The notes beneath the pieces are model-generated. The model worked only from the letters and a program-made list of their open reading frames with translations. It made no database searches and was not told the origin of the DNA. A stretch of 64,000 nt of DNA from Pseudarthrobacter siccitolerans (GTDB lineage Bacteria; Actinomycetota; Actinomycetes; Actinomycetales; Micrococcaceae), in NCBI RefSeq assembly GCF_030823375.1, contig NZ_JAUSXB010000001.1:2976001-3040000 (forward strand), given 5' to 3'. This document shows, one piece after another, positions 25,191 through 34,013 of this stretch (positions are counted from its first letter, which is position 1; every line of letters begins with the position of its first letter). The translations under genes were made by a program, and so were the position numbers.

Positions 25191-25964
25191 ATGTACCAGC
25201 TCGCACCCAATATCGACCTGCTATTCACCGAGGCCGGGGACGCCCCCGACCGCGTCCGGGCCGCAGCTGCCGCCGGCTTCAATGCCGTAGAGATGTGGGG
25301 GCCCACAGGGAAGGACATTCCCGCCCTCAAGGAAGCACTGGAGGAAACCGGAGTCCAGCTGACCGCCCAGCTGGCAGAGCCGCGGATGCAGTTCATGATC
25401 CCGCCCAAGGACCACGCGCCGTTCTACACCGGACTGGATGCAGGCGTCGAGGTCGCCCACAAGCTCGGCTGCCCCCGCATCGTGGTAGGCAGCGGCACCG
25501 GCTTCGGTGGCCGCAAGCGGCAGGACCAGCTGGACGAGCTGATCGAGATCTTCACCAGGGGCGTGGCCCACATTGAGGGTTCCGGCATCACCCTGGTCCT
25601 CGAACCGGTAAACATCAGGGTAGATCACCCCGGGGCGCTCCTGGACCGCACTTCGGAAGCTGTCTACGTTGCCAAGGGCGTCAACTCGCCCAACTTCGGC
25701 GTCCTCTACGACCTCTACCACTCCACCATTGAAGGCGAGGATGTGGCCGCCGAGCTCGCCAACGCAGGGGACCTCGTCAAGTACGTGCAGGTGGCCGATG
25801 CACCGGGCCGCGGCGAACCCGGCTCCGGCTCCATCGACTGGCCCGCCCGGTTCGCGGACCTGCGGAACAGCGGCTACACAGGCCCCATCGGGCTCGAGTA
25901 TTACCCCACCATTGACTCGGCAAAGTCGGTGCGCCGCATCCAGGAACTGGTGGCGGGACGATGA
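25191..25964 (+). CDS. Hydroxypyruvate isomerase-like sugar isomerase/epimerase
   Basis: A 257-residue PF01261 TIM barrel. The segments LVLEPVN, VLYDLYHST, KYVQVADAPGRGEPGSG and IGLEYYP carry the usual metal ligands and match the hydroxypyruvate isomerase branch. AAGGAG lies eight bases upstream of the ATG. It overlaps the GMC oxidase gene by ATGA. In other 3-keto-glycoside systems, PF01261 enzymes isomerise or eliminate oxidised sugars; here it could convert the keto-sugar released by the deglycosidases. Confidence 0.88.
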   Translation: MYQLAPNIDLLFTEAGDAPDRVRAAAAAGFNAVEMWGPTGKDIPALKEALEETGVQLTAQLAEPRMQFMIPPKDHAPFYTGLDAGVEVAHKLGCPRIVVGSGTGFGGRKRQDQLDELIEIFTRGVAHIEGSGITLVLEPVNIRVDHPGALLDRTSEAVYVAKGVNSPNFGVLYDLYHSTIEGEDVAAELANAGDLVKYVQVADAPGRGEPGSGSIDWPARFADLRNSGYTGPIGLEYYPTIDSAKSVRRIQELVAGR

Positions 25965-27520
25965 GCAGCAGCCGGTATCCCGCTGCGGTCGACGTCGCCA
26001 TCGTCGGCAGCGGCCCAACGGCATCGGCCTACGCACGGATCCTCAGCGAAGAAGCCCCCGGCGCCAATATTGCAATGTTCGAAGTGGGCCCCACCGTCAG
26101 CAATCCGGCCGGGGCGCACGTCAAGAATATCGAGGATCCTGATCGCCGCAGCCTGGCCCAGCGGGCCTCGGAAGGCCCCGGTGCAGGTGCCGCCACGGTG
26201 AACTCACCCGGTGCCGTCAAGAGCGGCGAGCGCCGTGCCCGGCCGGGAACCTACCTGCTGCAGGACGGGTACGCTTTCCCGGGCGAGGACGGCATGCCCG
26301 TCGCGGCCATGTCCAGCAACGTGGGCGGCATGGCCGCCCACTGGACCGCCGCCTGCCCCCGCCCGGGCGGCAAGGAGCGCATCCCGTTCCTGCCGGACCT
26401 TGAAGAGCTCCTGGACGAGGCTGACCGCCTCCTGGGCGTCACTACCCATGCATTCGATGGCGCCCCCTTCTCGGACCTCGTCCGCGAACGACTCTCCACA
26501 GTGGTGGATCAGGGCCGAAAGCCTGCCTGCCGCGTCCAGCCCATGCCGCTTGCTGTCCACCGGCGGCAGGATGGCGCCCTTGTTTGGTCAGGCTCCGACG
26601 TCGTGATGGATGACGTCACCCGGGAAAACCCGCAGTTTGAACTCTTTGATGAATCGCTGGTGACGCGTGTCCTGGTGGAGGACGGGATTGCTTCCGGGAT
26701 CGAGGTCCAGGACCGCCGCAGCGGCGAAACCCACCGGGTGGCCGCCCGGTACGTGGTGGTGGGCGGGGATGCCCTGCGCACGCCGCAGCTGCTGTGGGCA
26801 TCCGGGATCCGGCCCGAGGCACTGGGCCGCTACCTCAACGACCAGGCGCAGGTGGTGTTCGCGAGCAGGTTGCGCGACGTCGCGGCTCCACAGGGCCCGG
26901 CAGCAGCCAGCGGAGCACTCAGTGAGCAGAGTGGAGTTGCCTGGGTTCCCTACACTGACGAGGCGCCGTTCCATGGCCAGATCATGCAGCTGGATGCGTC
27001 CCCGGTCCCCTTGGCTGACGATGATCCCGTTGTCCCCGGCTCAATAGTGGGGCTGGGCCTGTTCTGCGCCAAGGACCTGCAGCGCGAGGACCGGGTGGCG
27101 TTCGACGACGATACCCGTGACTCCTACGGGATGCCCGCCATGCGCATCCACTACCGCCTCACCGAGCGGGACCATGAAGTCCTGGACCGCGCCAGGCAGC
27201 AGATTATCCGGCTGGGCAAGGCTGTGGGCGAACCTCTCGACGAACAGCCCTTCGTTTTGCCCCCTGGGGCGTCACTGCACTACCAGGGCACCACACGGAT
27301 GGGTGAAACGGACGACGGCGAGAGCGTCTGTTCGCCGGACAGCCAGGTGTGGCAGGTCCCCGGCCTTTTCGTGGCAGGCAACGGAGTTATCCCCACCGCC
27401 ACAGCATGCAACCCCACGCTGACGTCGGTAGCCCTCGCCGTACGTGGAGCACGGAATATCGCTCAAGAAATCAACAGCTCTTTGCTTATGTCTGATTCAG
27501 ACAATAGACTGACTAAATAA
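25961..27520 (+). CDS. GMC-type FAD oxidoreductase, candidate C-glycoside 3-oxidase
   Basis: A 519-residue flavoprotein. The FAD-binding Rossmann motif is VAIVGSGPTASAYAR (about residues 11-25), followed by MSSNVGGMAAHWTAACPR. Near the C-terminus are GASLHYQGTTRMG (candidate catalytic His near 440) and VAGNGVIPTATACNPTLTS (Asn near 483), the His/Asn pair of pyranose-oxidase-like GMC enzymes. Known bacterial C-glycoside 3-oxidases belong to this group and occur beside deglycosidase genes, as here. It overlaps the Hyi-like gene by four bases. Its last codons lie in an operator-like palindrome for the next genes. The oxidised position is inferred. Confidence 0.85.
   Translation: MSSSRYPAAVDVAIVGSGPTASAYARILSEEAPGANIAMFEVGPTVSNPAGAHVKNIEDPDRRSLAQRASEGPGAGAATVNSPGAVKSGERRARPGTYLLQDGYAFPGEDGMPVAAMSSNVGGMAAHWTAACPRPGGKERIPFLPDLEELLDEADRLLGVTTHAFDGAPFSDLVRERLSTVVDQGRKPACRVQPMPLAVHRRQDGALVWSGSDVVMDDVTRENPQFELFDESLVTRVLVEDGIASGIEVQDRRSGETHRVAARYVVVGGDALRTPQLLWASGIRPEALGRYLNDQAQVVFASRLRDVAAPQGPAAASGALSEQSGVAWVPYTDEAPFHGQIMQLDASPVPLADDDPVVPGSIVGLGLFCAKDLQREDRVAFDDDTRDSYGMPAMRIHYRLTERDHEVLDRARQQIIRLGKAVGEPLDEQPFVLPPGASLHYQGTTRMGETDDGESVCSPDSQVWQVPGLFVAGNGVIPTATACNPTLTSVALAVRGARNIAQEINSSLLMSDSDNRLTK
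27482..27510 (+). promoter_or_regulatory. Promoter with operator palindrome before set C
   Basis: CTTATGTCTG (27485-27494) begins a palindrome TGTCTG-ATT-CAGACA at 27489-27503 with perfect 6-bp arms. TTGCTT (27482-27487) and TAGACT (27505-27510) are 17 bases apart and could be the promoter of the beta gene at 27607. The whole site lies inside the 3' end of the GMC oxidase gene, so set C may have its own regulated transcript. Confidence 0.6.
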
Positions 27521-27606
27521 AGAAGAAGTGCCGCTGGACGGTCACTTCATTCCCACCCAGGCATTTTCAATCACAGGCAAGGCATGCCGCAGACAAGGAG
27601 GTCTCG

Positions 27607-28002
27607 ATGATCGCCGACCGCATAATCGAGCAGGGGACACTTACTACCCAGGACGGCCGTACCGCCGTCGAAGTACGAATCCCCTGGTACCGCGCCCTTC
27701 CGGGCTCGTGCATAGCCGGCGCAGCACTCACGGTTGACGGCGTTGCCGCTCCGCAGGACACGCTTCGGTGGACCATGAACAACCGCACGTTCAGCTTTGA
27801 AGAGCTCGTGGACGAGACCGGCGAGTGGTGGTTTCCGCTCGACTCGGCCGTCCTTTCCGGCGATCTTCCCGTCCGGGATGGCCAGACGGAGCACGAGGTC
27901 CGGGTGGACCTGAAGCTCTACATCCCCTACATCATCACCGACCACGGCGTGCTGCACATCGAAGAGCACGACACCAAAACTATGAAGGTGGCACAGCGAT
28001 GA
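27607..28002 (+). CDS. C-glycoside deglycosidase beta-subunit-like protein (set C)
   Basis: A 131-residue beta-rich protein of the DUF6379 type. It shows IPWYRALPGSCIAGAALTVDG at residues 18-38 and DLKLYIPYIITDHG near the C-terminus, the two conserved blocks shared by all beta-like parts in this window. CAAGGAGG (27596-27603) is a very good ribosome binding site. It overlaps the alpha gene by ATGA, which suggests equal synthesis of both subunits. In characterised enzymes the beta subunit contributes to the active site next to the alpha barrel. Confidence 0.85.
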   Translation: MIADRIIEQGTLTTQDGRTAVEVRIPWYRALPGSCIAGAALTVDGVAAPQDTLRWTMNNRTFSFEELVDETGEWWFPLDSAVLSGDLPVRDGQTEHEVRVDLKLYIPYIITDHGVLHIEEHDTKTMKVAQR

Positions 28003-29102
28003 CCAGCCTTGGCACGCCCATCCAGGGCGTCACCCTCTACAGCTTCACCCGCGCCTCCCATGCGCGGCAGTACGACCTCGACGGCCTCATCCGCAAGGTT
28101 GCGGCCGAGGGCTTCGGCCCGGGCCTGGAGCTTATCGGATTCTCGAGCCTCCGCGGCTTCCCGGACCGCATCGATGACGCTTTCGTGGGGCAGTTCCGCG
28201 ACCTGGTGGCCGAGGTGGACCTGGTTCCCACCTCCCTGGCCGTCAACGTTGACACCGGCATCCGACGCGACCGGCTGATGAACCACGACGAGCTGGTCGA
28301 ATACATGCGCAAGCAGATCGAGGTAGCAGCCAGGCTCGGGTTCCCCATCGCCCGCGTGCAGATCTCGCTGACGCCCGACGCCATGGAAAGCCTCCTGCCC
28401 GTCGCCGAGAAGTATGGCGTCACCTTGGCGCTCGAAGTCCACGCCGACCAGCACGGCGCCCACGAACGGGTTCTCGCGCTCCGAGACCGCTACGAAGAGC
28501 TCGATTCCCCGCTGCTTGGCTTCACCGCTGACTGGGGGGCCACTGTCACAGGTTTTGCGCCCTCCCTGCTGGAGGCCTACCGCCGCCGCGGTGCATCGGA
28601 GGACCTGCTCCGGCAGGTGGTTGAGCTGTGGAACGGCTTCTACGCCGAAGGCCCGCCCAACACCCAGAAGGTCCACGGCGAACGCTTTGGTGCCTTCATC
28701 GGCCTCGCCGCCCGGAACGGGCGCCCGGACCTTGGAATCGACTTCGCCATCAACGGGACGGGACTCTTCGGTCCTGCGCCGCTGGACACCTGGCTGGAAA
28801 TCATGCCCTGGGTCCGCCACGTGCACGGCAAGTTCTTCGGCATTGACGAAAACGGCGAAGAGCCCTCAGTGCCGGTGCGCGGCCTGGTCCGGCAACTCGT
28901 GGAAAACGGCTACTCCGGTGCCATCTCCAGCGAATATGAAGGCTGGCACTGGAACAACTGGCAGGACCCGTTCGAGATCATCCGCGGCGAGCAGGCTGTC
29001 CAGCGTTCAGCAGCGGCTGATGCCGGTTCCGCCATGATCACCGATGCTTCGGAAGCCCGCCGTATCCTCAGCAGCCACCTCGCCCAGCCCGTCCGCGGCT
29101 GA
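27999..29102 (+). CDS. C-glycoside deglycosidase alpha-subunit-like TIM barrel (set C)
   Basis: A 367-residue PF01261-type barrel that starts MTSLGTPIQGVTLYSFTRAS. Probable metal ligands are E146 (LEVHADQ), D178 (FTADWGA), H274 or H276 (HVHGKFF) and E312 (SSEYEGW). The start is fixed by its four-base overlap with the beta gene. It is diverged from the alpha protein of set D (which has HAPQGPND and FSSTMHS in the matching places), so the two probably accept different glycosides or linkages. The C-terminal 40 residues are Ala/Ser-rich and may be disordered. Confidence 0.85.
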   Translation: MTSLGTPIQGVTLYSFTRASHARQYDLDGLIRKVAAEGFGPGLELIGFSSLRGFPDRIDDAFVGQFRDLVAEVDLVPTSLAVNVDTGIRRDRLMNHDELVEYMRKQIEVAARLGFPIARVQISLTPDAMESLLPVAEKYGVTLALEVHADQHGAHERVLALRDRYEELDSPLLGFTADWGATVTGFAPSLLEAYRRRGASEDLLRQVVELWNGFYAEGPPNTQKVHGERFGAFIGLAARNGRPDLGIDFAINGTGLFGPAPLDTWLEIMPWVRHVHGKFFGIDENGEEPSVPVRGLVRQLVENGYSGAISSEYEGWHWNNWQDPFEIIRGEQAVQRSAAADAGSAMITDASEARRILSSHLAQPVRG

Positions 29103-29121
29103 AACAAAAGGAACTAAAGAC

Positions 29122-30147
29122 ATGTCAGAAGGCATCGCAGGCTCGGGCATCGAGCTTGGCATTACCCTCTATTCACTGACCTCCGAATTCGCCGCCGGGC
29201 TCTACACCCCGGAGACCCTGATCAAGGCCGTCGCCGATGAAGGCCTCGGCCCGGGCGTCGAGTTCAACATCGCACAGATGCTGCGCACTTATCCGGACGT
29301 GGACGACGACTTCGTCAAACTTTGGCGCGACAGCATGGACCGCTATGGCCTGACCCCGAGCGCCGTGGGCACGAACCTGGACATGGGCCGCCGTAAAGAC
29401 CGGGACATGACGCCGGACGAGGAGTTCGACTTCTTCGCCAGGCAGCTCCAGACCGCCAACACGCTGGGCTTCAACAAGATCGTCATCCGATCCGCAGGCA
29501 AGGAACTGCTGCGCCGGCTGCTTCCGCTGGCCGAGAAGTACGACCAGAAGCTCGGCTATGAGATCCACGCGCCCCAGGGCCCGAACGATCCCAAGATCCT
29601 GCAGATCCGCGAGATGTATGAGGAGCTCGGCAGCGACCGGCTGGGCTTCACGGCGGACTTCAGTTCCACCATGCACAGCCTGTCGCCGACGCTGTTCCGC
29701 ACGCTGACCCAGATGGGGCTGCCCGAGGAGCACTTCGCCGTGATGCAGGACATCTGGCGCAAGCCGCTTCCCATGCAGGAGCGGAACCAGGAGTTCGAGG
29801 ACTACCTGCGCGAAAACAACTTCGATCCCGCCCAGTTGGGCCCCTTCACCCGGCTGGCGTTCAACATGCACGGGCTGGTTCCGCCGGAGGAATGGCTGGA
29901 CATCATGCCGCAGATGTTCCACGTGCACGCGAAGTTCTACGACATCGACGAGAACGGCAACGAGCCCGCCATGGACATCCCGCGCATCGTGCGCCAGTTC
30001 GTCAAGGGCGGCTACACCGGATTCCTCTCCAGCGAATGGGAAGGCCACGCCTTCGCCGACCTGGGCGAATCAGACCCCATCGACCTGGTGAAGAAGCAGC
30101 ACGCGCTCATGCGCCGTGCCATCGAAGAAGCTGTCGTTCCGGCTTAG
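29122..30147 (+). CDS. C-glycoside deglycosidase alpha-subunit-like TIM barrel (set D)
   Basis: A 341-residue PF01261-type barrel. Probable metal ligands are E147 in YEIHAP, D179 in FTADFSS, H267 or H269 in HVHAKFYD and E305 in SSEWEGH; a nearby H149 could act as a base. ATG 29122 has AAAGGA upstream and follows set C by 19 bases. It is very similar along its length to the barrel of fusion set B, including the LDMGRRKDRDMTPDEE and LAFNMHG segments. Its likely beta partner is two genes downstream. Predicted to cleave oxidised C-glycosides. Confidence 0.86.
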   Translation: MSEGIAGSGIELGITLYSLTSEFAAGLYTPETLIKAVADEGLGPGVEFNIAQMLRTYPDVDDDFVKLWRDSMDRYGLTPSAVGTNLDMGRRKDRDMTPDEEFDFFARQLQTANTLGFNKIVIRSAGKELLRRLLPLAEKYDQKLGYEIHAPQGPNDPKILQIREMYEELGSDRLGFTADFSSTMHSLSPTLFRTLTQMGLPEEHFAVMQDIWRKPLPMQERNQEFEDYLRENNFDPAQLGPFTRLAFNMHGLVPPEEWLDIMPQMFHVHAKFYDIDENGNEPAMDIPRIVRQFVKGGYTGFLSSEWEGHAFADLGESDPIDLVKKQHALMRRAIEEAVVPA

Positions 30148-30157
30148 GGGAGGTTTA

Positions 30158-30928
30158 ATGTCTGCTATCGATACCGACCTCGCAGCCGAGGTGGATCGCC
30201 TGCGGGGCGAACTCGCTGAAGCCCTGAAACTGGCCCGCCGGGCCAACGACCGGGGCGACATTGAGAATCTGTTCAACCGCTATATGTACCTGCACAATGC
30301 CTTTGAGGATGAACAGATCATCCCGTTGTGGGTGAAGCCGGGTACTCCCGGCATCCGGGCGAGGTACACCAACGCGGGCCAGTACACGGATTATGACAGT
30401 GTCATCCGCTACCACCAGGGCCGCCCGCGGCCCGAGGGCAAGCTCATCCTGCATTACACCACCACGCCGGTCATCGAAGTGGCGGCCGACGGCAACACGG
30501 CCAAGGGCGTCTGGATCATGACCGGCAACGAGTCCGGCCTGACGGACCCGGAAGTGGCCAAGGACAGCCCGGACTACATGTACTCGCCCGGTGAGGTGCA
30601 GGGCAAGAGGGTCTGGGCCCACTGGGTCTGGTGCAAGTACGCTGTGGACTTCCTGCGCCAGGACGGGGAATGGAAGATCTGGAAGTTCCGCTGTTACGAG
30701 CTCCTGAGGGCCCCGTTCGAGGAGAACTGGATCAGCTTCGCCGAGAAGAACCAGCATGCCTTCGCCCTGGACCTGATGTACTTCGGCGACGACGGCAAGC
30801 CGGTGTTTATGCCGCCCGCCGACGAAGCCGTTCCCCAGGAATCCCACCCATACAGCCCCTCCACCCGGCAGACGCTGGATCCGCTCCCGCCTACACCCCA
30901 CGACACCTTCGTCGACACGTTCAAGTAA
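30158..30928 (+). CDS. SnoaL-like domain protein (NTF2 superfamily), long form
   Basis: A 256-residue protein. A short heptad-like helix (AAEVDRLRGELAEALKLARR) precedes a SnoaL_4-type domain with DRGDIENLFNRYMYLHNAFED, RYHQGRPRPEGKLILHYTTTP and a Trp-rich strand VWAHWVWCKYAVDFLRQDGEWKI (the last quoted in two halves by position 30613-30681). GGGGAGG precedes ATG 30158. It sits between the alpha and beta genes of set D, so it probably takes part in the same reaction sequence. No catalytic role is established for it. Confidence 0.82.
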   Translation: MSAIDTDLAAEVDRLRGELAEALKLARRANDRGDIENLFNRYMYLHNAFEDEQIIPLWVKPGTPGIRARYTNAGQYTDYDSVIRYHQGRPRPEGKLILHYTTTPVIEVAADGNTAKGVWIMTGNESGLTDPEVAKDSPDYMYSPGEVQGKRVWAHWVWCKYAVDFLRQDGEWKIWKFRCYELLRAPFEENWISFAEKNQHAFALDLMYFGDDGKPVFMPPADEAVPQESHPYSPSTRQTLDPLPPTPHDTFVDTFK

Positions 30929-30936
30929 GGAAAGCC

Positions 30937-31335
30937 ATGGCAACTCACAACTCCCTGTTCCAGGACGCCGACGTCCGCAGGCACCCCGAGGGCATTTCGG
31001 TGTCCGTGCAACTGCCCTGGTACCGCAGCCTCTGGCTGTCCGCCGTGGACGATGTTGCGGCCACAGTCAATGGCGTGGCGATCCCCAAGGAGTCCCTCCG
31101 CTTTGAACTGCAGGGCAAGTCATACTCCATCGCGGAGCTGCCGGAGCAATGGGAAACCCTGTGGTTTGTGGCAGATAAGCCGGATGTCATCATCCCGCTG
31201 GACCGCATCCCCGACGTGGGCGAGGAGATCGACGTCGAAGTCATCCTTACTCTCCGCCTGCTCTACATGCAGATCGCTCCCATGCGCTACGTCGGAAACC
31301 GGGTGGCGATTGAGCGCAAGGTAGTGCTGGCATGA
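30937..31335 (+). CDS. C-glycoside deglycosidase beta-subunit-like protein (set D)
   Basis: A 132-residue DUF6379-type protein with LPWYRSLWLSAVDDVAATVNG and LTLRLLYMQIAPMRYVG. It is close to the N-terminal domain of fusion set B (LPWYRSLWLSSV, LRLPYMQIAPG), as its presumed alpha partner is to the barrel of set B. AAGGAAAGCC precedes the ATG. It overlaps the Gfo/Idh/MocA gene by ATGA. Confidence 0.85.
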   Translation: MATHNSLFQDADVRRHPEGISVSVQLPWYRSLWLSAVDDVAATVNGVAIPKESLRFELQGKSYSIAELPEQWETLWFVADKPDVIIPLDRIPDVGEEIDVEVILTLRLLYMQIAPMRYVGNRVAIERKVVLA

Positions 31336-32519
31336 CAACCCTGCGGGTGGCGATGATCGGTTATGGGTTCATGGGCGCTGCCCACTCCCAGGGCTGGCGG
31401 ACCGCGCCGCGGGTGTTTGACCTGCCAGCGAAACTGGAAATGGCCGTCGTGGTGGGCCGCAACTCCCAGGCGGTGGCGGGCGCGGCCCTAAAGTGGGGCT
31501 GGGCTGAGTCTGCCACCGACTGGCGCGAAGTGATCGCCCGGGACGATATCGACGTCGTCGACATCGTGACCCCTGGCGACTCCCACGCCGAGATCGCGAT
31601 TGCAGCCCTTGAAGCGGGGAAGCACGTCCTGTGCGAGAAGCCGCTGGCCAATACGGTGGCCGAGGCTGAAGCGATGGCTGAGGCTGCAGGGCGGGCCGCA
31701 GCCCGGGGAGTCCGGGCGATGGTGGGGTTCACCTACCGCCGGGTTCCCGCGGTCACGTTCCTGCGGAACCTGATCGCCGAAGGCGCCGTGGGTACCATCA
31801 ACCAGGTGCGTGCCTCGTACCGGCAGGACTGGCTGGTGGATCCGGAGATGCCGCTGGCCTGGCGCCTGCAGAAGGAACATGCCGGCTCCGGGGCGCTGGG
31901 TGACATCGGCGCCCACGCCATCGACCTGGCCCAGTTCGTCACCGGGCTGAACCTCGAAAAGGTCTCCGGCGTCATTGACACCATCGTCAAGGAGCGCCCA
32001 CTGCTTGATTCAGGTTCCGGACTGTCCGGCACTGCCGGTGCCGGCAAGGGCCAGGTGACGGTGGACGACATCGCCATCTTCACCGGCCGGTTCGAATCCG
32101 GTGCGCTGGGATCATTCGAGGCCTCCCGCTTTGCCACCGGCCGGAAGAACGCCCTGCAGATCGAAGTCTCCGGGGACAAGGGCGCACTGGCCTTCGACCT
32201 CGAGGACCTCAACAGCGTCCAGTTCTACGACCGCACGGCACCCGCAGACCGCCAGGGCTTCCGGAAAATCCTGGTTACGGAAGCGGAGCATCCCTATGTT
32301 TCGGCCTGGTGGCCCGCAGGGCACATGCTCGGCTACGAGCACGGGTTCTCCCACCAGGTCAAAGACCTCGTGGAAGGCATCGTGGGCGGCACCGACCCGC
32401 ATCCCACGTTCGCTGACGGGCTGCGGGTACAGCGGGTGCTCGACGCCGTCGAGCGCAGTTCCGAGAATGATTCGGCCTGGACGCGCGTTGCCGCTGACGT
32501 CCCGGCGCAGGTTTCGTAG
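31332..32519 (+). CDS. Gfo/Idh/MocA family oxidoreductase
   Basis: A 395-residue NAD(P)-dependent sugar dehydrogenase type protein. The N-terminal Rossmann motif is VAMIGYGFMGAAHSQGW, and the family signature HVLCEKPLANT contains the Lys that contacts substrate. GALGDIGAHAIDLAQFV is the usual substrate-side motif with His. Such enzymes oxidise or reduce the C3 position of glycosides in several pathways. Coupling to the set D beta gene suggests it makes, or removes, a 3-keto group on the sugar part. Confidence 0.9.
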   Translation: MTTLRVAMIGYGFMGAAHSQGWRTAPRVFDLPAKLEMAVVVGRNSQAVAGAALKWGWAESATDWREVIARDDIDVVDIVTPGDSHAEIAIAALEAGKHVLCEKPLANTVAEAEAMAEAAGRAAARGVRAMVGFTYRRVPAVTFLRNLIAEGAVGTINQVRASYRQDWLVDPEMPLAWRLQKEHAGSGALGDIGAHAIDLAQFVTGLNLEKVSGVIDTIVKERPLLDSGSGLSGTAGAGKGQVTVDDIAIFTGRFESGALGSFEASRFATGRKNALQIEVSGDKGALAFDLEDLNSVQFYDRTAPADRQGFRKILVTEAEHPYVSAWWPAGHMLGYEHGFSHQVKDLVEGIVGGTDPHPTFADGLRVQRVLDAVERSSENDSAWTRVAADVPAQVS

Positions 32520-32531
32520 GAGGGGAAGTAC

Positions 32532-33536
32532 ATGGCACGACCGATTACCTTGTTCACCGGCCAGTGGGCCGACCTGCCGTTTGAGGAGGTGGCCCGGCTC
32601 GCCGGCGAGTGGGGCTACGACGGGCTGGAAATCGCGTGCTGGGGTGACCACCTGGACCCCTGGCGCTGGGACGACGACGCCTATGTCCAGGGAAAGCTCG
32701 ACATCCTGGAACGGCACGGACTTAAGGTGTGGACCATTTCCAACCACCTTAAGGGCCAGGCCGTGTGCGATGACCCCATCGACGAACGGCACCGCGGCAT
32801 CCTGCCCGACGTGGTGTGGGGCGACGGCGATCCCGAGGGGGTGCGCCGCCGCGCCGCCGAGGAAATGAAGAACACCGCCCGGCTCGCTGCCAAGCTCGGC
32901 GTGAAGACGGTGACGGGGTTTACGGGCTCCTCCATCTGGAAGTACGTGGCAATGTTCCCGCCCGCCTCCGAGAAGATGGTGGACGCCGGCTACCAGGACT
33001 TTGCCGACCGGTGGAACCCCATTCTCGACGTCTTTGACGAGGTGGGCGTCCGGTTCGCCCATGAGGTTCATCCCTCCGAGATCGCCTACGACTACTGGAC
33101 CACCCAACGCGCGCTGGAGGCGATTGGACACCGCGAAGCCTTTGGGTTGAATTGGGATCCGAGCCACATGGTGTGGCAGGACATCGATCCCGTGGGGTTC
33201 CTGTGGGACTTCAAGGACCGCATCTACCACGTGCACTGCAAGGACACGAAGAAGCGTCTGGCCAACGGGCGCAACGGCCGGCTCTCATCCCACCTGCCTT
33301 GGGCGGACCCACGGCGGGGCTGGGATTTCATCTCCACCGGCCACGGCGATGTCCCCTGGGAAGATGCGTTCCGGATGCTGAATTCCATCAACTACCGCGG
33401 CCCCCTGTCGGTGGAGTGGGAGGACGCCGGTATGGACAGGCTGGACGGCGCCCCCGAGGCACTGGCGTTCGTGCGCCGGCTCTCCAGCTACGAGCCTTCC
33501 GCGGCGGCTTTCGACGCCGCTTTCAGCACCAAGTAA
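32532..33536 (+). CDS. Sugar phosphate isomerase/epimerase (PF01261 TIM barrel)
   Basis: A 334-residue barrel starting [20 protein letters not shown]. It has [51 protein letters not shown] and [12 protein letters not shown], the E-D-H-E metal-site order typical of the family. AGGAGGGGAAG precedes the ATG, and a strong terminator follows. It closes the 27.6-33.5 kb gene run and often accompanies Gfo/Idh/MocA enzymes. It likely isomerises the oxidised hexose; it is not close to the alpha subunits. Confidence 0.9.
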   Translation: MARPITLFTGQWADLPFEEVARLAGEWGYDGLEIACWGDHLDPWRWDDDAYVQGKLDILERHGLKVWTISNHLKGQAVCDDPIDERHRGILPDVVWGDGDPEGVRRRAAEEMKNTARLAAKLGVKTVTGFTGSSIWKYVAMFPPASEKMVDAGYQDFADRWNPILDVFDEVGVRFAHEVHPSEIAYDYWTTQRALEAIGHREAFGLNWDPSHMVWQDIDPVGFLWDFKDRIYHVHCKDTKKRLANGRNGRLSSHLPWADPRRGWDFISTGHGDVPWEDAFRMLNSINYRGPLSVEWEDAGMDRLDGAPEALAFVRRLSSYEPSAAAFDAAFSTK

Positions 33537-33542
33537 TTCCAG

Positions 33543-33578
33543 ACAAGAAGGCCGGCCCCGCGGGGCCGGCCTTCTTGT
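33543..33578. terminator. Strong GC-rich terminator after the set C-D operon
   Basis: A perfect 36-bp palindrome: 18-bp arms at 33543-33560 and 33561-33578, rich in GCCGGCCCC, followed by TGTGTTTCTTC. It lies seven bases after the isomerase stop. The A-rich left edge and T-rich right edge make it suitable in both directions. Confidence 0.85.
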
Positions 33579-33590
33579 GTTTCTTCAGCC

Positions 33591-33613
33591 GGTGATTGAG
33601 CCTGTCGAAATCA
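33591..33613. repeat. REP-like unit of the GATTGAGCCTGTCGAAATC type
   Basis: GGTGATTGAGCCTGTCGAAATCA (positions given; first 20 read GGTGATTGAGCCTGTCGAAA) is the reverse complement of a TTTCGACAGGCTCAATCACC unit. Related units occur at 33951-34013 in the opposite orientation. I recall such units as common between Arthrobacter genes, but could not count copies outside the window. The 441-bp gap 33537-33977 has no credible gene. Confidence 0.7.
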
Positions 33614-33690
33614 GGGGTTGCCAGGACAAAACAGGTGTAAATCCCGGGTTATGAGCGTTCCGGCCATTGCCTGCGGATCCACACCGGGGA

Positions 33691-33842
33691 CGCTCCATCA
33701 CCTCCTGCAGCAAATCGGGCAACCCTCCATCACCTTCAAGATCTCACGGCCTTGCCGTCACGCTGCCGCTGCAGCACGGCCGTCGGACTTCAACAGGAAC
33801 TGATGGAGTGATGCGCCAAAAGCCGCAGGAGCTGATGGAGGC
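33691..33842. repeat. Inverted pair of TGATGGAG-containing units
   Basis: About 45 bp at 33691-33737 and 33798-33842 are inverted copies at roughly 70 percent identity. Each contains two TGATGGAG boxes about 32 bp apart with GCAGGAG before the second. The intervening 60 bp are GC-rich and non-coding. The arrangement suggests a decayed palindromic element. Confidence 0.55.
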
Positions 33843-33950
33843 TTGCAAGGGAAGCCGCAAAACCCTGATGGCGCCTTCAGGTGCAGGGCCCGCAAGGATT
33901 CCAAAGCTACGGCTCCGCAAGCACCCCTGTCACCCTCGGCTTGGAAGGCT

Positions 33951-34013
33951 TATCGAAATCGCGGGGGTGGGACAGGCTCAACCACCAACAGGGGTTTCGG
34001 CGGGCTCAATCAA
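33951..34013. repeat. REP-like units overlapping the 3' end of the set E alpha-like gene
   Basis: CGAAATCGCGGGGGTGGGAC plus AGGCTCAACCACC (33954-33986) and GGTTTCGGCGGGCTCAATCA (33993-34012) are two diverged copies of the unit at 33591, inverted relative to it. On the minus strand they encode the end of the neighbouring protein (IEPAETPVGG) and its TGA stop. The unit therefore seems to have replaced or extended the original 3' end. Confidence 0.6.
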
